A DNA stretch of 64,000 bases from Rhabditoides inermis (taxonomy: Eukaryota; Nematoda; Chromadorea; Rhabditida; Rhabditidae), in NCBI GenBank assembly GCA_963966185.1, contig CAWZYM010000272.1, forward strand, positions 1,383,501 through 1,447,500, read 5' to 3'. Under the pieces are notes generated by a model. The model was given only the letters and a program-made list of their open reading frames with translations. It made no database searches and had not been told where the DNA came from. Below, one piece after another: positions 12,601-22,634 of this stretch. Position numbers and translations under genes: made by a program. How positions within the stretch are numbered: the stretch's first letter is position 1; every line of letters starts with the position of its first letter.

Positions 12601-13082
12601 TGTACTTGATCTGTCATATCCAAAACTCATTAGTGACATTTTTCAATGCTCTTTTTACTCCCCTCCGTGCGAAACAATTTCTTATTAAGAAGACACGCAT
12701 GCTACCACAACATGTCGACGAGACGGCAGAATTGGAGAAAAAGAGATTTTCAGTGAGATTTTGAGTGGTGCTAACCTTGTTGCTGATGGGTCGGGGCGGG
12801 TCGAGCAACTCGTTTCCATTGACGAAGAGAAGCGGGAACTTGGCGTAGAGATCGGGCGGGGAGGGAAACGACGCGCCATACGCGGACCGGAACAGAGCAG
12901 ACTGGAAAGAGAAAGCGCTCATAGATCACTAGACTAAAGACTACATACAGTTTTAGAACTTTATCGATTGTGAGAAGATTGTTGAAAGCTGTTTCAACTC
13001 AAAGGGCAAAGAATGCGTCATAGCATAGCACACGATTGAGCATTGTTTTCTAATTCGGGTTCGGAATGCTAACAATGTGACA

Positions 13083-13134
<52 letters not shown>

Positions 13135-13687
13135 CTCTCCTTCATCCCCCTCTTCCCATGTCTCCATTCCACCCACCGACTTAGCTGCACACGTTGGCAT
13201 AAGCACTGTATTGAGTCTGATTGTCCCGAGAAGATTGTCGAATCTCTCGAAGAAAGTTGTAGGCGCCTTGTCCTTACCCTCCAGCCAGTCTGAAAACTGA
13301 CATTATCATTCGTTTTCGAAAACAGAACTTGTTTCCTGAATTCCACTCATCGTCAGATTGATATCGTTTGTTTGATTGCCGTGTCCTGGATACATACTTG
13401 TACCTTGTGTTGTGTTCGTAGTTATCACCTGTTGATAACGAATTTCTAGTTTCCGCATTGCACGAGTTGGCTACAATCACTACACAAAACACAAAAAAAG
13501 AAGCTACTGCGAACACAAAACGCACTTTCGGGAGTCGCGCGGTCACACAGATAAGACGTGCGGACTGGTATGTAGACGAGAAGATAAGAGAAAGCCCAAG
13601 GGCCAAGTGCCCAAAACGCTCACCCACAACGTAGCCGGGCGGAGCGGGAATGCCCATCTGCACCTGGAAAAATGGAGGGTCGAAAAA

Positions 13688-13742
<55 letters not shown>

Positions 13743-14208
13743 GTGCGCGCCTGACTGAAGCTCATGAGCGGTGTGGGTAGGAAGAGTGCGGTGGAGGGTA
13801 TGTGGTGCGCGTGGAATAGTGCCGCTCCGCAGTGTGAGAAGTCGGAGGAAAGACCGGCATCGTAGCGGACGGCGAGCAGCCAAGCGCGCAGCTCCGCAGA
13901 CGTCACCGCTTCTGCAATATTGAACGATCGTTCTTTCAAAGTTCTTCTCAGCTGTGTTAAAGATTGTATCTGGATGTTGATCTTCGGGATGGGGTCGCTT
14001 TTCAATAGCTTTTTGACGAATGGAAACAGTTTACGCAGCAACTTTCAGAGAGAAAAAAGATTGATAAGGTCGACACGAATGAGACTCGCGACTCACCCTT
14101 GCAAAGTTCCAGTTCTGTGTCGAAGAAAAAGTCATCTGCGCTGCCAGCCTCATAGGGCTCGAATGGGTTCTCGAGGTGCGAGACGGACATCCAAGGAGAC
14201 TCGCCCCT

Positions 14209-14260
<52 letters not shown>

Positions 14261-14792
14261 CTCTCTCTCTCTCTGTCTACTTCCATTTCCCTCTCTCGCT
14301 TTCTCACTCTCACTTTTCCGCTCTCTCACCTGAACTTGTACACGTAGGTCCGGTTAACTCGCTTAGACAGTTTCGTTGTTTTCACGATAGTGTTCAATAA
14401 CCCGACGAGAACATCCTGAACCGTTTCGATAGATATCATTTGATGCGCGCAACACGCCATTTTACAAACGCAAAGAGACTGCCCCTAATAAACTAAACGA
14501 GTATCGCAACAAATCTCGCGCAGGAGGTAAATTTAAAAACACACACACACACACATACAGTTAGAGCAGCGTCTTGCGAGCTGCAAGCAAAGTAGGGGAA
14601 TCCAATTGCTTTTGCGCAGATTCAACGGTTACTTCAAATACCAATAAAACTCACTACAGTATGTCCTCTGTCAATCAATGTGTCTATCAAGGCATTTGCA
14701 AAGCCGAGATGGCTCTTTCCGATCGCAGTGAAATGGACGAGCACATTGAGTGTATAAACGGACGGAATGAGAAGAAGCGGCCAGATTCGCAT
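9675..14792 (-). CDS. UDP-glucuronosyltransferase A
   Basis: Fourteen exons (14655-14792, 14330-14415, 14097-14206, 13751-13911, 13624-13663, 13177-13289, 12776-12901, 12497-12610, 11006-11108, 10778-10918, 10557-10639, 10395-10462, 10002-10080, 9675-9878) join in phase to 521 aa, the usual UGT length. It transfers a sugar from UDP-sugar to small lipophilic acceptors in the ER lumen. The start MRIWPLLLIPSVYTLNVL is a signal peptide, followed by GKSH, the expected place of the catalytic His. The donor-site signature is WLPQTDLL, then LFISHMGMNSLLE, then PIFADQ. A single membrane helix near the C-terminus (CFAVIALFLLISVWLA) and a KKVL tail suit an ER type I protein with dilysine retrieval. The exon 4 donor appears to be GC rather than GT. 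A composite repeat element lies in the intron between exons 8 and 9. No breaks were found. Confidence 0.9.
11121..12272 (+). mobile_element. Composite hairpin element, copy 1 (in UGT A intron)
   Basis: The copy starts with the palindrome GAGGGCGCGCAGCGCCCTC, followed by a core of about 480 bp shared with 16562-17090 and 45328-45780. A GA-rich tail follows at 11600-11830. It ends in an inverted repeat (arms about 11905-12040 and 12172-12272) containing GTTTACAAATACTAACAC or its complement. No protein is encoded. The left end sits 12 bp from the 3' splice site of UGT A exon 9. It is a non-autonomous element of unknown class. Confidence 0.75.
13083..13131 (+). repeat. (CT)n microsatellite in UGT A intron
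   Basis: A near-pure CT run lies between UGT A exons 6 and 7. Similar runs lie in two other introns of the gene, at 13689-13738 (GA) and 14214-14275 (CT). Confidence 0.9.
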
Positions 14793-14993
14793 GGTGATTG
14801 AATGAGCGTCAGACCGTAGACACTCTCATAGCCGAGAACAGTGTAGATAGGGTACATGAGATAAGGCATCAACGAACGCGCACTAGTGAGCACGACTGAT
14901 CAAAAGAGGAGAGGGGAATGCGACAGAGAGGGGGGGGGAATCAGCTACTGTCGATTAGAAGCTGATACGCATGGGGAAGTGATTCTCGAACGC

Positions 14994-15000
14994 AGATAAG
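14994..15000 (+). promoter_or_regulatory. GATA-type motif upstream of UGT A
   Basis: AGATAAG lies about 200 bp upstream of the UGT A start. In nematodes such sites are bound by intestinal GATA factors (ELT-2 type). The role here is inferred from position only. Confidence 0.3.
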
Positions 15001-15109
15001 AAAACCTACCACCATAGTTTCGTTTTTGTTCTATCATTGCCACTTTCGCAGTGTTATTTTACTATACTCTCCGTTTTTCGACACTAGTTAGAAAGCAAGT
15101 GAAATTTCT

Positions 15110-16018
15110 TAATTTAACAATTAATTTAACAAAAGCACATATACTTTCTTTTAAAAGTACTTGCGTAAAGAGATTCACTTTGTCTTAACCCAATGCAACA
15201 AAAGCACATGCATAAAACATAAAACGTTTACAAATACTAACACAAACCTGCGCATACCGGACTGTTAAAGTAACATTTGAAATACTTATAAGGATACAAA
15301 AAATTATACATAACGTCAATATTAGGAGAGAGAGAGAGAGTCGCAGGTTTGTGTTAGTATTTGTAAACGTTTTATGTTTTATGCATGTGCTTTTGTTGCA
15401 TTGGGTTAAGACAAAGTGAATCTCTTCACGCAAGTACTTTTTAAAAAAAATGTATGTGCTTTTGTTTAGTTTCATTGAAATTTTTACTATACGCTGAAGT
15501 ATGACTATTCATCTTCACCTCTCACTGTCTCACTATCTCACTGATTTCTCTCCCTTCTCCCGCTATTGTTCTCTCTCTCTCTATCTCTCTCTCTCTCACA
15601 CTCACTCACTCACTCACTCACTCACTCACTCACTCACTCACTCACTCACTCATCACTCACTCACTCACTCACTCACTCACTCACTCACTCACTCACTCAC
15701 TCACTCACTCACTCACTCACTCACTCACTCACTCACTCACTCACTCACTCACTCACTCACTCACTCACTCACTCACTCACTCACTCACTCACTCACTCAC
15801 TCACTCACTCACTCACTCACTCACTCACTCACTCACTCACTCACTCACTCACTCACTCACTCACTCACTCACTCACTCACTCACTCACTCACTCACTCAC
15901 TCACTCACTCACTCACTCACTCACTCACTCACTCACTCTCTTTTCTCTCCCTACCCCCCCCCCCCCCCCCGCTCTCTCTCGCTTTCTTCTTTCTCTCCTG
16001 TTCTTTCTCTCTCTGCTC

Positions 16019-16065
<47 letters not shown>

Positions 16066-16527
16066 AAAGATCACAAGTATTCACGAATTGTCGTTACGTT
16101 TCAAAAACGTTTTCACATGTTTTCTACCAATCGGTATCGCGCCTCGTCCTGGTTATAGTGAGCCAGCCAAAATATGCAAACCCGGCGCGAATTAGACGCT
16201 GGCGGCGGCAAGGCTGGCTACAGGCTGGGTGGGTGCAAGTTGGGTGCACATTGGAAAAAGTCGGCGGTCTGCGTGACGGGAAGGAAGGAAGGAAGCGCTG
16301 GCCTCTCACCTCTTGGGTGCGCGCGATCGCTCATAACTTCTTTCGGAGAAAAGATACAAAGATGCCATCGACCAGTGATATGGCCTACGGAACGGTGCGA
16401 ATCTAACTAACATGGTTCGGATGAGTTCACATGGTTGCTAACATGACCTTTGGGTATCGCTTATTGAAAATTCTGGCGCGAGCCCTATCCTAAGCCAAAA
16501 GAGAGGGCGCTGCGCGCCCTCTCTAAT
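15110..16527 (-). mobile_element. Composite hairpin element, copy 2
   Basis: The same parts as copy 1 in reverse order: hairpin (arms about 15120-15260 and 15343-15480), then a simple repeat tail, then the core ending in the GC-rich palindrome at 16503-16522. The tail has become a (TCAC)n array of about 340 bp. It lies head to head with copy 3, with about 35 bp between the two palindromes. Confidence 0.75.
15598..15936 (+). repeat. (TCAC)n tetranucleotide array
   Basis: About 340 bp of almost perfect CACT repeats with one slip near 15652. It is followed by a C16-17 run at 15954-15970 and CT repeats. It replaces the GA tail of the composite element here. Confidence 0.95.
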
Positions 16528-16561
16528 GATTGAAAAAAGTCTACGTCAATCAATCAATCAA

Positions 16562-17580
16562 TTAGAGAGGGCGCGCAGCGCCCTCTCTTTTGGCTTAGGA
16601 TAGGGCTCGCGCCAGAATTTTCAAGAAGCTATATCCAAAAATCATGTTAGCAGGAATGTGAACTCATCCAATTCATGTTAGTTAGATTCGCACGGTTCCG
16701 TAGGCCAGATCACTAATTGATGGCATCTTTGTATCTTTTCTCTGAAAGAAGTTATGAGCGATCTCGCGCACCCATGAGGTGAGAGGCCAGCGTGTGGGTG
16801 GGTGGGTGGGTGGAAGTCGTGTCCGGTAACGCTGACTCTCTGCCGAAAGCGTACTCTCTCGGCGTTTTCTGCCCGTGTTCTCCATGTTCTCCAACTCGCA
16901 CTTTGAGTGTAGTTCGCCCCGCCGCCGCCAGCGTCTAATTCGCGCCGGGTTTGCGTTGTTTTGGGTCCGCCAACTATAACCAGGAGAAAGAGCGCAGTAG
17001 GCGCGACTCCGAACGGTAGTGAGAAAATATGTGGGGAAAACGTTTTTTTGAAATGTAACGGCGATCCGAAACGTAACGTGTGATCTGTGGTACATGAGAG
17101 TAAGAAGAGAGAGAACAGCCGAGAGTTTGTGTTAGTATTTGTAAACGTTGATAGAAGAGCAGAAAATATAAAGAGTCAGAAAGAGAAGGGCAGAAAGTGA
17201 GAGGGTGAGAGAAAGAACAGTGAGAGAGAGAGAGAAGGAACAGTGAAAGAGAGAGAAAGGACGAAGAGAAGGAGAGAACAGAGTGAGTGAGAGATAGTAG
17301 TTTTTGATAAAATCCATATGAATAGTCATAATTCAGCACATATTCAAAATTTCTATGAAATTTAACAAAAGGACATATATTTTATTTAAAAAGTACTTGC
17401 GTAAACAAATGAACTTTGTCTTGTCCCAATGCAGCAAAAGCACATGCATCATGCATAAAGCGTTTACAAATACTAACACAAACCTGCGCATAACGGACAG
17501 TGGACACTAACCGATGAAATATAACAATACAAATGAATAACGCCATACGTTCATATTAGAGAGAGAGAGAAGACAGAGAG

Positions 17581-17619
<39 letters not shown>

Positions 17620-17745
17620 GAGAGAGGCGCAGGTTTGTGTTAGTATTTGTAAACGCTTTATGCATGTGCTTTTGCTGCATTGGGACAAGACAAAGTTCAT
17701 TTGTTTACGCAAGTACTTTTTAAATAAAATCAACCATTTATCCAA
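16562..17745 (+). mobile_element. Composite hairpin element, copy 3
   Basis: The core runs from the palindrome at 16562 to about 17090. A GA-rich region at 17100-17290 follows, then a hairpin with arms at about 17355-17492 and 17628-17735. Both arms share changes absent from other copies (GTAAACAAATG, TTGTCCCAATG, AAAGCG). The loop holds GGACAGTGGACACTAAC followed by GA repeats. Confidence 0.75.
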
Positions 17746-17804
17746 AATCGTTATAAATGAATGTGACAACACAATCATAATGATATGAAGCATACAGTCC
17801 GGCG

Positions 17805-18020
17805 GAAGGAAGCAAGGACACGGTAACTCCCCTCCCCCGCGGGCGCGATCGCTCATAACTTCTCTCGAAAAAAAAAAGATACGATGTTGCTCAATTGAGG
17901 AGAAATGACCTACGTAGGTGTTCAATTAAGACTAACAACATCCGTTGGTACTAGCTTAGTTCATCGACACAACATTCGCTGCCTCTTAGTAGAAATCTAG
18001 CGCGCGCCCTAAACCGAAAC
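17805..18020 (-). repeat. Diverged composite-element core fragment
   Basis: This stretch aligns loosely with the inverted core at 16310-16500. Shared pieces are GCGCGATCGCTCATAACTTC and the order of the following blocks, ending near GCGCGCCCTAAACC. It is an older partial copy sharing hairpin 17355-17735 with copy 3. Confidence 0.5.
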
Positions 18021-18607
18021 GCACTGTGCTTTCTTTTTCTTTTTTTAAATTGACGTTCATGAAAATGTTCACAAAGACGTGCGTTCACTTTTTTTTCTTG
18101 ACACAGGTACTTGTGAAATGATCACAGGAGATTTCTGTAGTCGCCGGGCAATATACACAGTGAACCATCGGTGGATTTTTATGGGTGGATTTTTATGCAG
18201 TTGCACCGTAACACAAAATAAACGCACACGTTCACTTTACCCGCTGTATCTAATATACATATGACAAACAACACTTCCTAAAAAAAACTCGATCATGCGT
18301 GGGCCACAAGTAGACTAATAGCAATACGTAGAATTCAATGATAGTATTCGCTGTTGTTGGTTCGGAGCAAACGATTTCTAGAAAACTATAATATACACAA
18401 GTTTTGAAATTTTCTTTGTCATGATTTTTTCAGACATGGTTTTCATGAAAAATTGTCTCTGAGAAAATTGCTTCCGAATGTTAAAGACACGGTGGCGCTT
18501 AGTTTTTGACTTTGTTTCATTGCTTGATCCATATAAACACGAAACAATCAAAGAAAACGCGAAAGAACGGCGTTTCCGCGTTACCTACACGCTTAGAGTT
18601 TTTTTCA

Positions 18608-18856
18608 GGGAGATAGTTGGGGGCATTGTACATTTGACTACAGAAATGAAGATACTCATTTTCCGTGCGGGACCACGCACCGGGCAAACAGTGACAATGA
18701 TCTCGTACCCCTCCAATTGCGTCCAGAAATGAGCCTGCGCTTTCAAAATTGTAGTCTGCGAGATCATTTTCACCGACTGTCCGGTGTGTGGTCCCGCACG
18801 GAAAATGAGTATCTTCATTTCTGTAGTCAAATGCACAGAGACCCCAACTATCTCCC
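18608..18856. repeat. 250-bp palindrome (foldback repeat)
   Basis: Arms of about 115 bp, starting GGGAGATAGTTGG and ending CCAACTATCTCCC, flank a short centre near 18732. Arm identity is high, with a few mismatches. No coding potential and no copies elsewhere in the window were noticed. Confidence 0.85.
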
Positions 18857-18999
18857 AGAATAAAACTATATTAACATGTGCACGTGTGAAGCTTGGTAAG
18901 GCGAATATGAACTTCGCGCCAGAATGCTTAACGGAAAGTTGAGCTATGTGCGCATTTCTTCGGTATGAGTACTACAGCACATGTCGTTATAGTGATGTG

Positions 19000-19110
19000 G
19001 TAACGCTCACGGTTCACGAACCCTGCTATGCCGGTTCGATTCCCGCTACGTGCAATCAGTTTTGCCTAGTTCTCGAGAGTGAATTTCGATTAACCTTGGT
19101 AATTCTACCT
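19000..19110 (+). repeat. tRNA-derived SINE-like repeat, copy 1
   Basis: It carries a B-box GGTTCGATTCCCGC followed by a tail that recurs at 28085-28175 (TACGTGCAATCAG and onward). The two copies share at least 70 bp beyond the tRNA part, so this is a dispersed family rather than a tRNA gene. Confidence 0.55.
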
Positions 19111-19944
19111 TTGTGCCTATAAAAACCTTCATGTTCACACAAGTGTGTATATACGTGCAAAAAGCGAAAACATCGAGACAAAGACGTGATTGAACCAGGA
19201 AGACGATTGGGAAGTGCGTGGGCAGCGTTCGAAAGTCATCGGCGGTTTCTCACAAGCAAGTACGTTACCTGTGACAAAAAAGCTAGCCGCATACTACACA
19301 CATGTATTACCGAAAGCCTTCTAGTGCGATAGGCCGTGTTAGATTTTTTTCTTATTTTTTTTAGCATATAAAAGTATTACTTGGCTGATAATGGTTCGTG
19401 TTTATATATCTTTGAAATTCACATAACAGAAAGTTGTTTGTTAACGTCTTTGCTAGTTATAAATCATAAGAATCAAGGTTGGCACGACCGAAAAGGAATG
19501 AAGTGCATGATTTTTTTTGCCAATAGTGCACTTCTTGATATAATTTCAATGTAACTTAAAGTAAGCTGCGCGTTTGTATAATCACAGTCAATTATGTTTA
19601 ATCACAGATTTAGCGTAGGAAGTACAGCCTGTTCCATGCTCGGAATGAAGCCGAATCAAGATCGTGATGGAAAGTTTTAGTGAAGTTTTTGAAAAGTACT
19701 GAAGTTTTTTTCTTCAATGTTGCGCCCTATTTTCCACATTGTGTGCGCTTCCTCGGTGCTCGGAGAGCAACTGATAGGACCGTGTGAAGTAAAAAAAAAT
19801 CGAAGTTGGATGTAAGGTCAGGGGTGTGCGGTCAGGGGTTTAAACCCGCGCACTCTGTTTTGTTTTTGCAAGTGTACACTACGTTTTTCAAAGTCATTCT
19901 ACCATACAATTTTGATTAAAAAAAACTCAAGCATCTTGAGGCTG

Positions 19945-20235
19945 TACTTCCCACATAAACCAAGTTAACAAGTACTGCGATTCAAATATGTTCTCGGATT
20001 TCCGTGAAGTTTCATGATTTTCTATTCGTCACTTCCGGTTTATATCGCTGTTGTTTTGTTTTGATGTTGTTAGGTTCAATTTCAAACTGTTTCACGTATC
20101 GTTATTGTATTTATTTCAAATGTTTTGTATCTTTGATGTTGTCGTGACGCGGTTCCACACACCACGCATTACTAATGTTTTTTTGTTGTTGTTAAAAAAT
20201 GTTTTCGAGTTTGAGAACTTTTTTTTTGGAGTGGT
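19945..20235 (+). repeat. Direct repeat, left copy
   Basis: About 290 bp, from CTGTACTTCCCACAT to GTGGTATGTA, repeated in the same orientation at 21376-21673 at perhaps 85-90 percent identity by eye. The two copies bracket a dispersed repeat and a palindrome. LTR-like in layout, but no coding or priming sites are seen. Confidence 0.7.
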
Positions 20236-20292
20236 ATGTAGCCCTATAGTTTTTTCTTTAGATTTGGGAATTTGGGTCTCATTCACGAAAAC

Positions 20293-20878
20293 CCCCCTTT
20301 GGACTAATATTTACTATGGCGTCTGTCTGTCTGTCTGTCCTTCCGGAGAGATATCTTCAAAATATGTTTGTTTTGTTGATTTCTTCTAAAAAGTTTTCAC
20401 TTATGCTAATATCGCAAAATTCCAAATATCTCGTCAATAGCGATCTTCTGATCATAGTTATCACCTAATCTCTTAACTATGAGGAAAATTTCAAAATGCT
20501 TCAAATCGAACAAAACTTGGAGGGTAGGTGAATCGACTTAGAAAAAATCGATAGCCGCGATACCAGCTGCCTGTGACCTTATCTTTATGCCCAAATAGGC
20601 GAATGTACCCAAAATGCACTCAAAATTCATGATCTTCGATTTCTATAAAAATTGAATAGAAGATAGATTACGTACAAGAGATTATAGAAACTGGTTTTGT
20701 TTTTTTGAAAAGTCGCCAATTATGGCCAATGTGATCGACTTTTCGTACAGGCGAGATAGAGTGTCCACATTGTGAACTTAAGCCTTTAGGGGCATGAAAG
20801 CCCTTCTGTCAAAATTTCAGAACGATCGGACTTCGTCTTTATACCATATTAGACCGTTTTTTAGCGTTTGCCAGTCAA
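20293..20878 (+). repeat. Dispersed repeat R, copy 1, with (TGTC)n edge
   Basis: About 580 bp beginning TTTACTATGGCGTC and a TGTC tetranucleotide run. It matches the complement of 32578-33135 along its whole length. No open frame is kept between copies. It is a noncoding interspersed repeat. Confidence 0.75.
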
Positions 20879-20886
20879 GTCAGCGT

Positions 20887-21374
20887 TTGCCAGTCAAACG
20901 GCCCTTTGCGGCCGATTCGGCGCAAATCGGCTAGAACGGCTGCAACGCTCCTTTCTCGGGTCTCCGTTAAGCTACAGAGTTCTAGTTTAGCGGAATCGAA
21001 CGCTCTACTAGTGATCTATCGAACTGTATAGTTGGTTCCAGTTTAAATCATTCAGAAGGCTTCCTTTTACACCCCTTTTACACAATGACCATCGCGCATT
21101 GTCGCCGCTCATTGGCCCTCTCGCTCTCCTCTCGCGTGGATATGCAAATGCGAATCTCGCCGACCGCTCAGAAGGGGTCAAAATCAGGAATGTGAAAGCA
21201 GGCTTTCTGAATGATTTTGACTGAAACCAACTATACAGTTCGATAGATCACTAGTAGAGCGTTAGATTCCGCTAAACTAGAACTCTGTAGCTCAACGGAG
21301 ACCCGAAAAAGGAGCGTTGCAGCCGTTTTAGCCAATTTGCGCCAAATCGGCCGCAAGGGGCGTTTGACTTGCCA
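20887..21374. repeat. 490-bp palindrome nested between direct repeats
   Basis: Arms of about 165 bp (left begins TTGCCAGTCAAACG; right ends CGTTTGACTTGCCA) flank a spacer of about 130 bp. Shared inner landmarks include CTATACAGTTCGATAGATCA and its complement. It is consistent with a foldback or MITE insertion. Confidence 0.8.
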
Positions 21375-21375
21375 C

Positions 21376-21673
21376 CTCTGTACTTCCCACATGAACAAAA
21401 TTAACAAGTTCTGCGACTCGAATGTGTTCTCGGATTTCCGTGAATTTTCATGAGTTTCTATTCATCACTTCCGGTTTATATCGCTGTTGTCATGTTTTGA
21501 TGTTGTTGGCTTCAATTTCAAACTGTTTCACGTATCGTATTTGTAGTTATTTATGACGTTTTGTATCTTTGTTGTTGTCGTGACGCGGTTCCGTTCACCA
21601 CGCATTTCTAACGTTTTTTTGTTGTTAAGAAGGTTTTCGAGTTTTTGAAACTTTTTTTTTTGAAGTGGTATGT
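21376..21673 (+). repeat. Direct repeat, right copy
   Basis: Second copy of the repeat at 19945-20235. It is cut at GTGGTATGTA by the insertion of the TIR element that follows. Confidence 0.7.
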
Positions 21674-21674
21674 A

Positions 21675-22560
21675 TAGTGGGTCCCCCGTTTTCGCGGTCC
21701 GCCGAATCGAAAAATGGAATACGAGATGTGACAGTCCCGACTGATAAATTGAGATACCAGACGCGTTTCGCTAGTTCATTTTTCACTTTCTAGACCGGTT
21801 AGCGGTGTGAACGAAGATGAAATTGCATACGTAATGTAGGGAAATGAACTGTGCCACCAGCGCAGCAACTACCGTAACCGCGTCATATTTTGAAAAGTGA
21901 TCGAAATGTGATTGAATTGCGATAGAATGTTCCCAATTTGAGTACCAATAGCCTCAGGCAAAAACGAGTACGTGACGTCTTCGTAGTTTAGATTTATTCG
22001 CATTGAAGTAGTGATCGATATCTGATCGATAAACGGAAATAACTCCTTAGCAGATGAATATTTTTCTACAATTTTTGAATGGTAGCTTCTTAAACCCGTT
22101 TACTGGAACTCTACGTACGAAAACTTGGAAAATTTAGTCTGGTTTTCATAATAATTAACAAAATATGAAATTGGGTAAAATCAAAATCCATATTAAACCG
22201 TTTTCTAGTGAAAAAACTTAACATGTATAATCATGGATTTTTCCTTCCATTAGAGTACTCTGATTCTGTATCAAATTTGAGCTACCAACTCGCAGTTATC
22301 CCCCATTTTGTACACAAATTTTGAAATAACTCGGTTCGTATTGAATAAAATTTCACAAAAATTCATGAGCGCATACTTGATAGGCATACAAACAAACCTA
22401 CGTAGCAAAATTCGAAGATTTTTCATTCATGGTCAAAATAGTCGACAAAACCGGCAATCGCCCCTGGGAATAGAGATCATTTCCATAATCGACCGATTGT
22501 CTGGTTTGTGTATGCGTCATTTCTCGTAATTTGCGGACCGCGAAAACGGGGGACCCACTA
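21675..22560. mobile_element. TIR DNA transposon with pogo/Tigger-like ends
   Basis: Terminal inverted repeats of about 30 bp begin TAGTGGGTCCCCCGTTTTCG and are flanked by TA on each side, as expected for a Tc1/mariner-pogo type target duplication. The 890-bp interior has no transposase frame with DDE motifs, so it is a deleted, non-autonomous copy. It ends about 75 bp before the start of the Srx receptor. Confidence 0.75.
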
Positions 22561-22634
22561 TAGCTTGTTAGATTTTTTCATACTCAGGTCTCTATCCCGT
22601 TCTCTCGTCCTATCTATCATTCGCCGAGCCGAAT

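Noticed and set aside
15598..15936. CRISPR-like or telomere-like array
   Set aside because: It is a plain tetranucleotide microsatellite without spacers. The genome is eukaryotic and the unit is not a nematode telomere repeat.
19945..21673. Intact LTR retrotransposon bounded by the direct repeats
   Set aside because: The interior lacks gag/pol frames, a primer-binding site and a polypurine tract, and the repeats do not have clear TG...CA ends.
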